A stretch of 64,000 nt of DNA from Jannaschia pohangensis (GTDB lineage Bacteria > Pseudomonadota > Alphaproteobacteria > Rhodobacterales > Rhodobacteraceae): contig NZ_FORA01000001.1 of assembly GCF_900113875.1 (NCBI RefSeq), positions 620,001 to 684,000 on the forward strand, written 5' to 3'. The notes below the pieces were generated by a model that saw only the letters and a program-made list of their open reading frames with translations, was not told the origin of the DNA and made no database searches. Each line of letters starts with the position of its first letter. Within the stretch, counting starts at the first letter, position 1. Made by a program: the position numbers and the translations under genes. This document shows positions 44,295-51,452 of this stretch, one piece after another.

Positions 44295-44327
44295 GGCGAT
44301 CCGCCGAGCGGATTTCGCCCCTCTTTT
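44295..44327 (+). terminator. Probable terminator after dctM
   Basis: GGCGATCCGC (44295-44304) pairs with GCGGATTTCGCC (44308-44319) with a small bulge, followed by CCTCTTTT. A further stem lies just upstream: 44257-44267 with 44283-44293, 11 bases with one mismatch. Confidence 0.55.
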
Positions 44328-44480
44328 CGCGCAGGAATGCGCTGCGCCATATGCCCCGAAATGGCGGGGTCGCGCACAATTCATGGGCATTGGGCGAAGA
44401 CCCCTGCACGGTCGCGTCACATCCGGTCTGGTGAGGGCGGGCAACAAAACTGCCTGCCTTAACCAACACGGAGAAATACC

Positions 44481-44702
44481 ATGAAAACCCTTCTGAGCAG
44501 CGCCGCAACCGTCCTGATCCTGGCCGCCCCCCTCTGGGCGCAGGATGCGGATGGCGACGGCAACGTCAGCCTCGAAGAGCTTCAGGCCGTCTACCCGGAC
44601 GTGACGGCCGAAAGCTATGCCGCGATGGACACGGATGCCGACGGCACGCTGAGCGCGGCCGAAATCCAGGCCGCGATCGACGCGGGCACCCTGGGCGGCT
44701 GA
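44481..44702 (+). CDS. Small exported EF-hand protein
   Basis: A 73-residue protein with a signal peptide (MKTLLSSAATVLILAAPLWAQ). Two canonical 12-residue calcium loops follow: DADGDGNVSLEE and DTDADGTLSAAE. It is probably a periplasmic calcium-binding protein of unknown role. CGGAGAAATACC precedes the ATG. A single TTAACC lies 17 bases upstream of the start (44459-44464). A strong terminator follows. Confidence 0.85.
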   Translation: MKTLLSSAATVLILAAPLWAQDADGDGNVSLEELQAVYPDVTAESYAAMDTDADGTLSAAEIQAAIDAGTLGG

Positions 44703-44723
44703 TGATGTGACGGCTGTGTGATG

Positions 44724-44764
44724 GCGGCGCTCCGTGACCTCTCCACGGGGCGCCGCTTTCGTTT
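44724..44764 (+). terminator. Rho-independent terminator after the small EF-hand gene
   Basis: GCGGCGCTCCGTG (44724-44736) pairs with CACGGGGCGCCGC (44744-44756) with one G-U pair and a seven-base loop, followed by TTTCGTTT (44757-44764). Confidence 0.85.
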
Positions 44765-44768
44765 CCGG

Positions 44769-45629
44769 TCAGGCCAGCAGGCTGGCCAGGGCCGGATGTG
44801 GAAACCGCCGCAGGATGGTGACGGCGTGGAACGGCACCCGAAGGCCCAGGTCGAACGGCGCGGTGGCAAGCCTTCCACTTGCGATTTCATCGGCCAGAAC
44901 GACGGCGGGGGCCACGGCCAAGCCGACCCCGGCCCGGGCCAGAAGGCGCACCATCGCCATATCGTCCACATCGGCCACCACGCGGGGTGCCACGCCCAGA
45001 CGCGCGGTCAGCGCGGCAAACCCCGCCCGGATCGCCGCATCCGTCGGCAGGATCAGAGGCTCGGTCGCCAACATCTCCCGCAGGGTGCCGCCGGTCAGCC
45101 GGTCGGGCCGCCCGTGCAGGCCGACCGCCTGATCGTCGATCCGCTGCGCCGCAAGACCGGCCGCCGCATCCCCGCCCGGCAATTCGGTCGTCAGCACCAC
45201 GTCCAGCGCCAGCGACCGAAGCCCTGCCAGCAAGGTCCGCGTATCGCCCGACGTCAGCACGATATCGACATCGCCGCGCGACAGCACCGGCTCCAGAAAC
45301 CGCATCTGGAAGTTGCGCGACAGCGTCGACAGCGACCCGACCCGAAGGGGTGCCGCCACCGACCCCGCCTGCCGCAGGGTGGCCAGCAACTCCTCGCCCG
45401 CACCAAAGATGCGATCCGCATGGTCGAGCGCGATGCGCCCCGCTTCCGTCAGCGCCAGCCTGCGCCCGACCCGGTCGAACAGGTCGTGGCCCAGACGCGC
45501 CTCAAGCTGGCGGATCTGGATCGACAGGGCGGATTGAGAGACGTTCATGCGTTCGGCCGCGCGACCCAGATGCCCTTCGCGGGCGACCTCGTGAAAATAG
45601 CGCAGGTGGTGATAGTTCAGGTCGCTCAT
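44769..45629 (-). CDS. LysR family transcriptional regulator
   Basis: A 286-residue regulator. The N-terminal winged helix (residues 5-65: LRYFHEVAREGHLGRAAERMNVSQSALSIQIRQLE) is followed by the LysR ligand domain. It is divergent from the SbtA-type transporter gene across 96 bases that contain an AT-rich palindrome. It probably controls that transporter and itself. The inducer is unknown. Confidence 0.9.
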   Translation of the reverse strand: MSDLNYHHLRYFHEVAREGHLGRAAERMNVSQSALSIQIRQLEARLGHDLFDRVGRRLALTEAGRIALDHADRIFGAGEELLATLRQAGSVAAPLRVGSLSTLSRNFQMRFLEPVLSRGDVDIVLTSGDTRTLLAGLRSLALDVVLTTELPGGDAAAGLAAQRIDDQAVGLHGRPDRLTGGTLREMLATEPLILPTDAAIRAGFAALTARLGVAPRVVADVDDMAMVRLLARAGVGLAVAPAVVLADEIASGRLATAPFDLGLRVPFHAVTILRRFPHPALASLLA

Positions 45630-45656
45630 ACATCTATTTATTAGAACATTTCGCCG

Positions 45657-45672
45657 TAAAAGATATATTTTA
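45657..45672. promoter_or_regulatory. AT-rich palindrome in the LysR-SbtA gap
   Basis: TAAAAGATATATTTTA: five-base arms TAAAA and TTTTA around GATATA, in the 96-base divergent gap. Position and symmetry suit a LysR operator, but such A/T motifs also occur in promoters. Confidence 0.3.
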
Positions 45673-45725
45673 TTTCATACGTCGACATCGCTACCCCCAG
45701 GGTCAGTCAAACAAGGACGGACCCC

Positions 45726-46769
45726 ATGGATATCTTGCTCAACATTCTGACCACGATTCTGGACCAGCTTCAGAAACCCACCCTTGCCTTCCTGATTGCC
45801 GGCATGATGCTGGCCGCCCTCGGCAGCAAGTTCGAGGTGCCGGATCCGGTCTACAAGTTCATCGTGATCCTGCTGCTGCTCAAGGTCGGCCTGGGGGCGG
45901 GCATCGCGGTCAAATCAGCCGACCCCCTCGCCCTTGTGGTACCCGCCCTGTTGGCCGCCGCCGTCGGCATCGCCATCGTCCTTCTGGGCAGCGTCACGCT
46001 GGCGCGCTGGAAGGGCGTGACGCCCGTGGACGGCATGGCGACGGCGGGCCTGTTCGGGGCGGTTTCGGCCTCGACCCTGGCGGCGGGCATGGCGGTTCTG
46101 GACAGCGAGGGCGTCGCCTACGAAGGCTTCATCGGCGCGCTCTATCCCTTCATGGACATCGCGGCGCTGGTGACGGCCATCGTGCTGGCCAAGGTGGCGC
46201 AGGCACGTCGGGCGGCCCAATCGGTTCAAGGCGGCACCCTGACCATGGGCGGCAGTGGCCCAAAGCTGGAGCGGGGCCTGATCGGCGGCATCCTGACCGA
46301 TACCTTCCGCAGCCCGGCGATTTCCGCCCTTCTGGCCGGTCTCGGCATCGGTATCCTGGCCGACCCGGCCTCGGTCTTCGACAGCTTCTACGAGCCGCTG
46401 TTCCGGGGCCTTCTGTCGATCCTGATGCTGATCATGGGGATGGAAGCCTGGGCCCGGTTGTCGGAATTGCGGAAAGTGGCGCATGCCTACGTCCTCTACG
46501 GGGTCGCAGCGCCACTGATGCACGGGATGATCGGTCTGGGCGCGGGTCTGATCGCCCACCACCTGACCGGGTTCAGCCAGGGCGGCGTGGTCCTTTTGGC
46601 GGTAATGGCGGCATCCAGTTCGGATATCTCGGGCCCGCCGACCCTGCGCGGCGCCCTGCCCGAGGCGAACCCCTCGGCCTATGTCGGCACCTCGACCGGC
46701 CTTGGCACGCCCGTCGCGATCCTGTCGATCCCGCTCTGGATTGCGCTCTCGGGGCTGGTCATGGCCTGA
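45726..46769 (+). CDS. Sodium-dependent bicarbonate transporter family protein (SbtA/DUF897)
   Basis: A 347-residue membrane protein with about ten helices in two inverted halves, the SbtA (DUF897) pattern: LQKPTLAFLIAGMMLAALGSKFEVPD at the start, TAGLFGAVSASTLAAGMAVLD, and MAASSSDISGPPTLRGALPEANPSAYVG near the C-terminus. In cyanobacteria SbtA imports bicarbonate with sodium. In a heterotroph it may import bicarbonate or another small anion. It is divergent from a LysR gene. A weak hairpin without T-tract follows at 46808-46838 (ten-base arms, one mismatch). Confidence 0.85.
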   Translation: MDILLNILTTILDQLQKPTLAFLIAGMMLAALGSKFEVPDPVYKFIVILLLLKVGLGAGIAVKSADPLALVVPALLAAAVGIAIVLLGSVTLARWKGVTPVDGMATAGLFGAVSASTLAAGMAVLDSEGVAYEGFIGALYPFMDIAALVTAIVLAKVAQARRAAQSVQGGTLTMGGSGPKLERGLIGGILTDTFRSPAISALLAGLGIGILADPASVFDSFYEPLFRGLLSILMLIMGMEAWARLSELRKVAHAYVLYGVAAPLMHGMIGLGAGLIAHHLTGFSQGGVVLLAVMAASSSDISGPPTLRGALPEANPSAYVGTSTGLGTPVAILSIPLWIALSGLVMA

Positions 46770-46840
46770 CCACCGCCGACAGGGCGCGCAACAAATGCAA
46801 AAAATGTGGCGGGATGGGGCAATTTTCTCCACCCCGCCTG

Positions 46841-46868
46841 TTGACCCCGCCGGTCCCATCGGTATGGA
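46841..46868 (+). promoter_or_regulatory. Candidate promoter of the ilv leader-ilvB transcript
   Basis: TTGACC (46841-46846), 16 bases, then TATGGA (46863-46868). The expected start near 46875 would put the leader-peptide ATG (46892) within 20 bases of the 5' end, as usual for attenuators. Confidence 0.5.
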
Positions 46869-46891
46869 TACGCGCAGACGAAGGAAACAAG

Positions 46892-46936
46892 ATGAACACG
46901 CTTCTCGTAATCGTAGGAACAGGGTGCATGGGCTGA
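46892..46936 (+). CDS. ilv leader peptide (attenuation)
   Basis: A 14-residue reading frame, MNTLLVIVGTGCMG, with AAGGAAAC upstream. Residues 4-8 are Leu-Leu-Val-Ile-Val, the three branched-chain amino acids. It lies just before a terminator hairpin upstream of ilvB, the classic layout of transcription attenuation. A stalled ribosome on the Leu/Val/Ile codons would favour an antiterminator. GGGTGCATGG (46922-46931), inside the frame, can pair with CCATGCGCCC (46960-46969), which overlaps the terminator arm. The peptide itself probably has no function. Confidence 0.8.
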   Translation: MNTLLVIVGTGCMG

Positions 46937-46966
46937 GGGATCGGCAACCATAACGGTAACCATGCG

Positions 46967-46995
46967 CCCCCGGAGTTCCCCCTCCGGGGGTTTTT
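46967..46995 (+). terminator. ilvB attenuator terminator
   Basis: CCCCCGGAG (46967-46975) and CTCCGGGGG (46982-46990) form a perfect nine-base stem with a six-base loop, followed by TTTTT (46991-46995). It lies 30 bases after the leader-peptide stop and 30 bases before the ilvB ATG, so it would stop transcription before ilvB when branched-chain amino acids are plentiful. Confidence 0.85.
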
Positions 46996-47024
46996 CGTGG
47001 AAGCGCGGCGAAAGGAACAGGACG

Positions 47025-48776
47025 ATGAAACAGATGACCGGGGCACAGATGGTCGTGCGCGCGCTCAGGGATCAGGGCGTGGACACCGTGTTCGGCTATC
47101 CCGGCGGGGCCGTCCTGCCGATCTATGACGAGATCTTTCAGCAGAACGACATCCGTCACTTCCTGGTCCGCCACGAACAGGCCGCCGTCCATGCCGCCGA
47201 AGGCTATGCCCGCTCGACCGGCAAGCCGGGTGTCGCGCTCGTCACGTCCGGACCGGGGGCGACCAACGCGGTGACCGGCCTGACCGACGCGCTGATGGAC
47301 AGCATCCCGATCGTCGTCCTGACGGGTCAGGTGCCGACGTTCATGATCGGCTCGGACGCCTTTCAGGAGGCGGATACCGTCGGCATCACCCGCCCCTGCA
47401 CCAAGCACAACTGGCTGGTCCGCGACACCGATGCCTTGCCCAAGATCATCCACGAGGCGTTCCACGTCGCGACCTCGGGCCGCCCCGGTCCCGTCCTGAT
47501 CGACATCCCGAAGGACGTGCAATTCGCCAGCGGCGACTACACCAGCCCCAAACAGGCCAAGACCTCCCACTATCAGCCCCGCCTGAAGGGCGACCCGGCC
47601 GAGATCGAGCGTCTGGTCGAGTTGATGGAAACCGCCGAACGCCCCGTGTTCTATACCGGCGGCGGCGTCATCAACTCGGGGCCCGCGGCAAGCCAGCTTC
47701 TGCGCGAACTGGTCGAGGCGACGGGCTTTCCCATCACTTCCACCCTGATGGGCCTCGGCTGCTATCCGGCATCGGGGGCCAAATGGCTCGGGATGCTGGG
47801 GATGCACGGCCTCTACGAGGCGAACATGGCGATGCACGGCTGCGACCTGATGATCAACATCGGCGCGCGGTTCGACGACCGGATCACCGGCGTGTTGTCG
47901 GGGTTCAGCCCGAAGTCGACCAAGGTCCACATCGACATCGATCCGTCATCCATCAACAAGGTGGTCAAGGCCGATGTCCCGATCCTGGGCGACGTGGCGC
48001 ATGTGCTGGAAGACGCGCTGCGCCTGTGGAAATCGCGCGGGCGCAAGACCAACGCCGGCAAGGTCCAGAAATGGTGGGCCCAGATCGAGCAATGGCGCGC
48101 CGTCGACTGCCTGAAGTTCAAGCAGGAAGGCGCGGTCATCAAGCCGCAGCACGCCGTCGCCCGGCTTGAGGCGCTGACCAAGGATCACGACCGCTACATC
48201 TGCACCGAAGTCGGCCAGCACCAGATGTGGGCCGCGCAATACCTGGGCTTCGAAGAGCCGAACCGCTGGATGACCTCCGGCGGTCTGGGCACCATGGGCT
48301 ATGGCCAGCCCGCCGCCATGGGCGTGCAGGTCGCGCATCCCGACAGCCTGGTGATCAACGTCGCGGGCGAGGCGAGCTGGCTGATGAACATGCAGGAGAT
48401 GGGCACGATGGTGCAGTATCGCCTGCCGGTGAAGCAGTTCATCCTGAACAACGAACGCCTCGGCATGGTGCGCCAGTGGCAGGAACTGCTCCACGGCGAG
48501 CGCTATTCCTCCAGCTGGTCCGAGGCCTTGCCCGATTTCGTCAAGCTGGCCGAAGCTTTCGGCGCCAAGGGCATCATGTGCTCCGACCCCGCCGATCTGG
48601 ACGATGCGATCATGGAGATGATCAACCACGACGGGCCGGTCGTCTTCGACTGTCTGGTGACCAAGCATGAAAACTGCTTCCCGATGATCCCGTCGGGCAA
48701 GAACCACAACGAGATGCTTCTGGGCGACGCCGAAACCCAGGGCGTGATCGACGCAAAGGGTTCGGTGCTGGTGTAA
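47025..48776 (+). CDS. ilvB: Acetolactate synthase large subunit
   Basis: A 583-residue ThDP enzyme that condenses pyruvate to acetolactate or acetohydroxybutyrate for Val, Leu and Ile synthesis. The Glu of the ThDP activation is in RHEQAAVHAAEGYARSTG. The FAD/ThDP regions and the metal motif (GEASWLMNMQEMGT, with NNE in FILNNERLGMVRQW) are present. Most GDG-type metal motifs read GDAS or GDGS, and here the segment is GEAS. ATG 47025 has AAAGGAACAGG upstream. The gene is controlled by the leader and terminator before it. The small subunit ilvN lies 951 bases downstream, unusually far. Confidence 0.95.
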   Translation: MKQMTGAQMVVRALRDQGVDTVFGYPGGAVLPIYDEIFQQNDIRHFLVRHEQAAVHAAEGYARSTGKPGVALVTSGPGATNAVTGLTDALMDSIPIVVLTGQVPTFMIGSDAFQEADTVGITRPCTKHNWLVRDTDALPKIIHEAFHVATSGRPGPVLIDIPKDVQFASGDYTSPKQAKTSHYQPRLKGDPAEIERLVELMETAERPVFYTGGGVINSGPAASQLLRELVEATGFPITSTLMGLGCYPASGAKWLGMLGMHGLYEANMAMHGCDLMINIGARFDDRITGVLSGFSPKSTKVHIDIDPSSINKVVKADVPILGDVAHVLEDALRLWKSRGRKTNAGKVQKWWAQIEQWRAVDCLKFKQEGAVIKPQHAVARLEALTKDHDRYICTEVGQHQMWAAQYLGFEEPNRWMTSGGLGTMGYGQPAAMGVQVAHPDSLVINVAGEASWLMNMQEMGTMVQYRLPVKQFILNNERLGMVRQWQELLHGERYSSSWSEALPDFVKLAEAFGAKGIMCSDPADLDDAIMEMINHDGPVVFDCLVTKHENCFPMIPSGKNHNEMLLGDAETQGVIDAKGSVLV

Positions 48777-48949
48777 TGCAGACGGAGATCACCTTCGTCG
48801 CGCCGCGCTTTCAACGCACGTCCGCGGAACTGGACGATGGTGCCGAGGGCTATATCAACCCCGGACGGTCTGCCCGCGGGCTGAGCGATTTCCTGACCCG
48901 TGGTCTGACCGATGCGGGTGTCACGAACTTCGCGCTGGAGGACAATTGA
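48776..48949 (+). CDS. Short coupled reading frame after ilvB, possibly a truncated gene
   Basis: A 57-residue frame whose ATG shares a base with the ilvB stop (TAATG). It is well composed and soluble (ITFVAPRFQRTSAELDD, GYINPGRSARGLSDFLTRGL) but ends at 48949. The part resembles the N-terminus of a longer conserved protein, so it may be the remnant of a gene truncated by whatever brought in the next, opposite-strand gene. No known domain. Confidence 0.4.
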   Translation: MQTEITFVAPRFQRTSAELDDGAEGYINPGRSARGLSDFLTRGLTDAGVTNFALEDN

Positions 48950-49085
48950 GCACCATGCGTAACAAGGCCAGGCACAACGAAAGGGGTGGCGGGGCGCAGG
49001 CTCGCCCGATGGGAGGCATTGACGCGCCCCTGCCCCGCCTCCGGTCCCGACGCAGCATGACGGGACCGGGTGCTGCGGCGCTTTG

Positions 49086-49469
49086 TCAGCGCGACAGCAT
49101 GCCGTCCTCGGCCAGATCCGCCTCGACCTGGGCCATCTCTTCGGTTTCGATGGTGCCCGACCCGTTGGTGTCGTACCGGTTGAACAGCAGCGCGTTGTAT
49201 TCCGCCTCGTCCACGACACCGTCGCCGTTCAGGTCCATGTTGCCGTATTCGCCGATTTCGGTCAGGCCGGAGTCCCACTCGGTCGCATCCAGTGTGCCAC
49301 TGCTGTCCACGTCGAACTTGGAAAACGTCGCCATGGAGGCGAAGCCGGACACGAATTCCTCGGGGTTGAGCGTGCCGTCGGCATCCACGTCCCATTGCGC
49401 CACGGCCAGCGCCGGCCCGGCCAGGGCAATCGCGAACAGGGCGGCGGGCATGGTCAACTTGATGGTCAT
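49086..49469 (-). CDS. Exported EF-hand protein with four calcium loops
   Basis: A 127-residue protein with a signal peptide (MTIKLTMPAALFAIALAGPALA). Four 12-residue loops: DVDADGTLNPEE, DVDSSGTLDATE, DLNGDGVVDEAE and DTNGSGTIETEE. It is probably a periplasmic calcium-binding protein. ATG 49469 lies eight bases after AGGAG, a better spacing than an ATG two codons upstream. It is on the opposite strand between ilvB and ilvN, dividing what is usually a compact ilvBN operon. Confidence 0.85.
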   Translation of the reverse strand: MTIKLTMPAALFAIALAGPALAVAQWDVDADGTLNPEEFVSGFASMATFSKFDVDSSGTLDATEWDSGLTEIGEYGNMDLNGDGVVDEAEYNALLFNRYDTNGSGTIETEEMAQVEADLAEDGMLSR

Positions 49470-49727
49470 CTTCATCTCTCCTGGATCACGGCCCGACATC
49501 TTGTCCGGCCTCGCCCCACGACATCGGCGGGCATGGCGCCGCGTGCCAGCCCCGCCCTACCGGGACCGCCCGAACCGACTGCTTGCCGCCGCCCCGTCGG
49601 CGGTCCTCTGCGCGAATTTCGGCGGATTTCCCGCCTGCCCCTCTTTTCAGGCACTTGCCCGCCGACGCGCGCGCAGCTTTGCCGACCCGATCCCCACTCA
49701 CGCCCATCCCGACCGGAGAACCCGCAC

Positions 49728-50291
49728 ATGTCGCCACTGAAACTCAAGAAGGGCTCGACCAGCCATTCCGCCTATAACCTGCGCCCGGAATTTTCCGACA
49801 AGGAGGAGCGGCACACCCTCGCCGTGATCGTCGACAACGAGGCGGGCGTGCTGGCCCGGGTCATCGGCCTGTTTTCGGGGCGCGGCTACAACATCGAAAG
49901 CCTGACCGTGGCCGAGGTGGACCACGAGGGTCACACCTCGCGCATCACGGTCGTCACCACCGGCACGCCGCAGGCCATCGAACAGATCAAGGCCCAGATC
50001 GGGCGCATCGTGTCGGTGCGGGCCGTCGCCGACCTGACCGTGGGCGGCAAGCCGGTAGAGCGGGAGCTGGCGCTGTTCAAGGTCGCGGGCACCGGAGACA
50101 AGCGGATCGAGGCGCTGCGTCTGGCCGAGATCTTCCGCGCCAACGTCGTGGACAGCACCCTCGACAGCTTCGTGTTCGAGATCACAGGCGACGTCGGCAA
50201 GATCGACGCCTTCGCCGACCTCATGCGTCCCATCGGTCTGGTCGAAATGGCCCGCACCGGCGTCGCGGCCCTGTCGCGCGGCGCGGAATAA
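49728..50291 (+). CDS. ilvN: Acetolactate synthase small subunit
   Basis: A 187-residue regulatory subunit. The ACT domain (about 28-100: HTLAVIVDNEAGVLARVIGLFSGRGYNIESLTV) binds valine for feedback control, and the C-terminal domain (DKRIEALRLAEIFRANVVD) follows. It activates the large subunit. GGAGAACCCGCAC precedes ATG 49728. A 258-base gap before it on this strand (49470-49727), beside the opposite-strand EF-hand gene, should hold its promoter; I saw no clear -35/-10 pair. Confidence 0.95.
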   Translation: MSPLKLKKGSTSHSAYNLRPEFSDKEERHTLAVIVDNEAGVLARVIGLFSGRGYNIESLTVAEVDHEGHTSRITVVTTGTPQAIEQIKAQIGRIVSVRAVADLTVGGKPVERELALFKVAGTGDKRIEALRLAEIFRANVVDSTLDSFVFEITGDVGKIDAFADLMRPIGLVEMARTGVAALSRGAE

Positions 50292-50345
50292 CGCACCCGA
50301 TACCGGCCGCTGCGCTATCCTGCGCGCGGCCGACGCAACCTGCCC

Positions 50346-50840
50346 TCAGCCGCCGAAGCGCGCGATCAGCGCGGCGTTCACCGGCGGCGTCACAAAGGCC
50401 GAGACATCGCCGCCAAGTCGCGCGATTTCCTTGACCAGCTTGGACGCGATGGCCTGATGCTCGGCCTCGGCCATCAGGAAGACCGTCTCGATCTGATCGT
50501 TCAGGATACGGTTCATCCCGACCATCTGGTATTCATATTCGAAATCCGCCACCGCGCGCAGGCCGCGCACGATCATCTGGGCGCCGACATCCTGCGCGCA
50601 ATCGATCAGCAGGTTCTCGAACGGGTGACAGACGATCTCGGTCCCGGTCCGTTCCGACCAGAAGGCGCATTCCGCCTCGACCATGGCGACGCGTTCCTCG
50701 AGCGAAAAGAGCGGTCCCTTGTCGCGATTGATGGCGACCCCGATCACCAGCCGGTCCACAAGCGTGCAGGCCCGCTTGATGATATCGATATGGCCCTTCG
50801 TGATCGGATCGAAGGTTCCAGGATAGAGACCGGTGCGCAT
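50346..50840 (-). CDS. coaD: Phosphopantetheine adenylyltransferase
   Basis: A 164-residue enzyme of coenzyme A synthesis that adds AMP to 4'-phosphopantetheine. The nucleotidyltransferase motif T14-K-G-H17 is in YPGTFDPITKGHID, and the ISSR-like region is ASKLVKEIARLGGDVSAFVTP. Length is normal. It converges with ilvN across 54 bases containing a small GC hairpin without T-tract. Confidence 0.97.
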   Translation of the reverse strand: MRTGLYPGTFDPITKGHIDIIKRACTLVDRLVIGVAINRDKGPLFSLEERVAMVEAECAFWSERTGTEIVCHPFENLLIDCAQDVGAQMIVRGLRAVADFEYEYQMVGMNRILNDQIETVFLMAEAEHQAIASKLVKEIARLGGDVSAFVTPPVNAALIARFGG

Positions 50841-50917
50841 GGGACGCCTCCCGCAAGATTATTGCGTCCTGCCTGACATGGCGTCGCGACAGGTTCAAGC
50901 GGGCGATCGGCGTGGCC

Positions 50918-51355
50918 TCAGGCGTGACCGGTGATCATCGCCTCCAGCGCGTCCTTCTCCATGCTGACCTCGCTCAGCCGCGCCTTGACCACATCCCCGA
51001 GCGAGATCAGGCCGACCAGCAGCCCGTCTTCCTCGACCGGCATGTGGCGGAACCGGCCCTCGGTCATGCGCGCCAGGATCGCATCCGACCGGTCGCCCGG
51101 GGCGCAGGTCTGCAACTTGCTGGTCATCAGGTCCGACACCTTGTGCGTCAGGACATCCGCGCCGTCCTGGCCCAGACGGCGGACGATATCGCGTTCCGAC
51201 AGGATGCCTTCGGCGCGGCGACCGTCGCTCGACACCACCAGGGCACCGATGCGGCGTGCGGCAAGTTCGGCGACGGCGTCGGCGATGCTGGTGGCCGGAT
51301 CGATGGTCAGGACGCCCTGCGTCGACTTTCCCGACAGGATTTGGGTTACAAACAT
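50918..51355 (-). CDS. CBS-domain protein
   Basis: A 145-residue soluble protein made of two CBS motifs (GVLTIDPATSIADAVAELAARRIGALVV and LQTCAPGDRSDAILARMTEGRFRHMPVEEDGLLVGLISLGDVV). Such stand-alone proteins bind adenosine nucleotides or similar ligands and regulate partners not known here. GAGGAGGGCCCC precedes the ATG. It lies 77 bases before coaD on the same strand. Confidence 0.9.
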   Translation of the reverse strand: MFVTQILSGKSTQGVLTIDPATSIADAVAELAARRIGALVVSSDGRRAEGILSERDIVRRLGQDGADVLTHKVSDLMTSKLQTCAPGDRSDAILARMTEGRFRHMPVEEDGLLVGLISLGDVVKARLSEVSMEKDALEAMITGHA

Positions 51356-51452
51356 GGGGCCCTCCTCTGATCTCTGATGACCAAGCGTTGCGCTGACCCC
51401 GCGTCAAGTCAAGCCTCGTGACTCCGGCGCGGATTTGCGGCACGAGGCTTCC

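Noticed and set aside
44459-44464. CtrA site before the small EF-hand gene
   Set aside because: A single TTAACC without the AT extension or a second half-site is likely by chance, and it overlaps the ribosome-site region.
46808-46838. Terminator after the SbtA-type gene
   Set aside because: Ten-base arms with one mismatch are present, but no T-tract follows and the ilv promoter begins within a few bases, so the role is unclear.
48950-49085. Continuation of the truncated frame after ilvB
   Set aside because: The other two frames were read for a frameshifted continuation but show no plausible protein, so the short frame is listed as it stands.
50302-50330. CGGCCGC/GCGGCCG hairpin between ilvN and coaD as terminator
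   Set aside because: The stem is only seven bases, with a 15-base loop and no T- or A-tract on either side.
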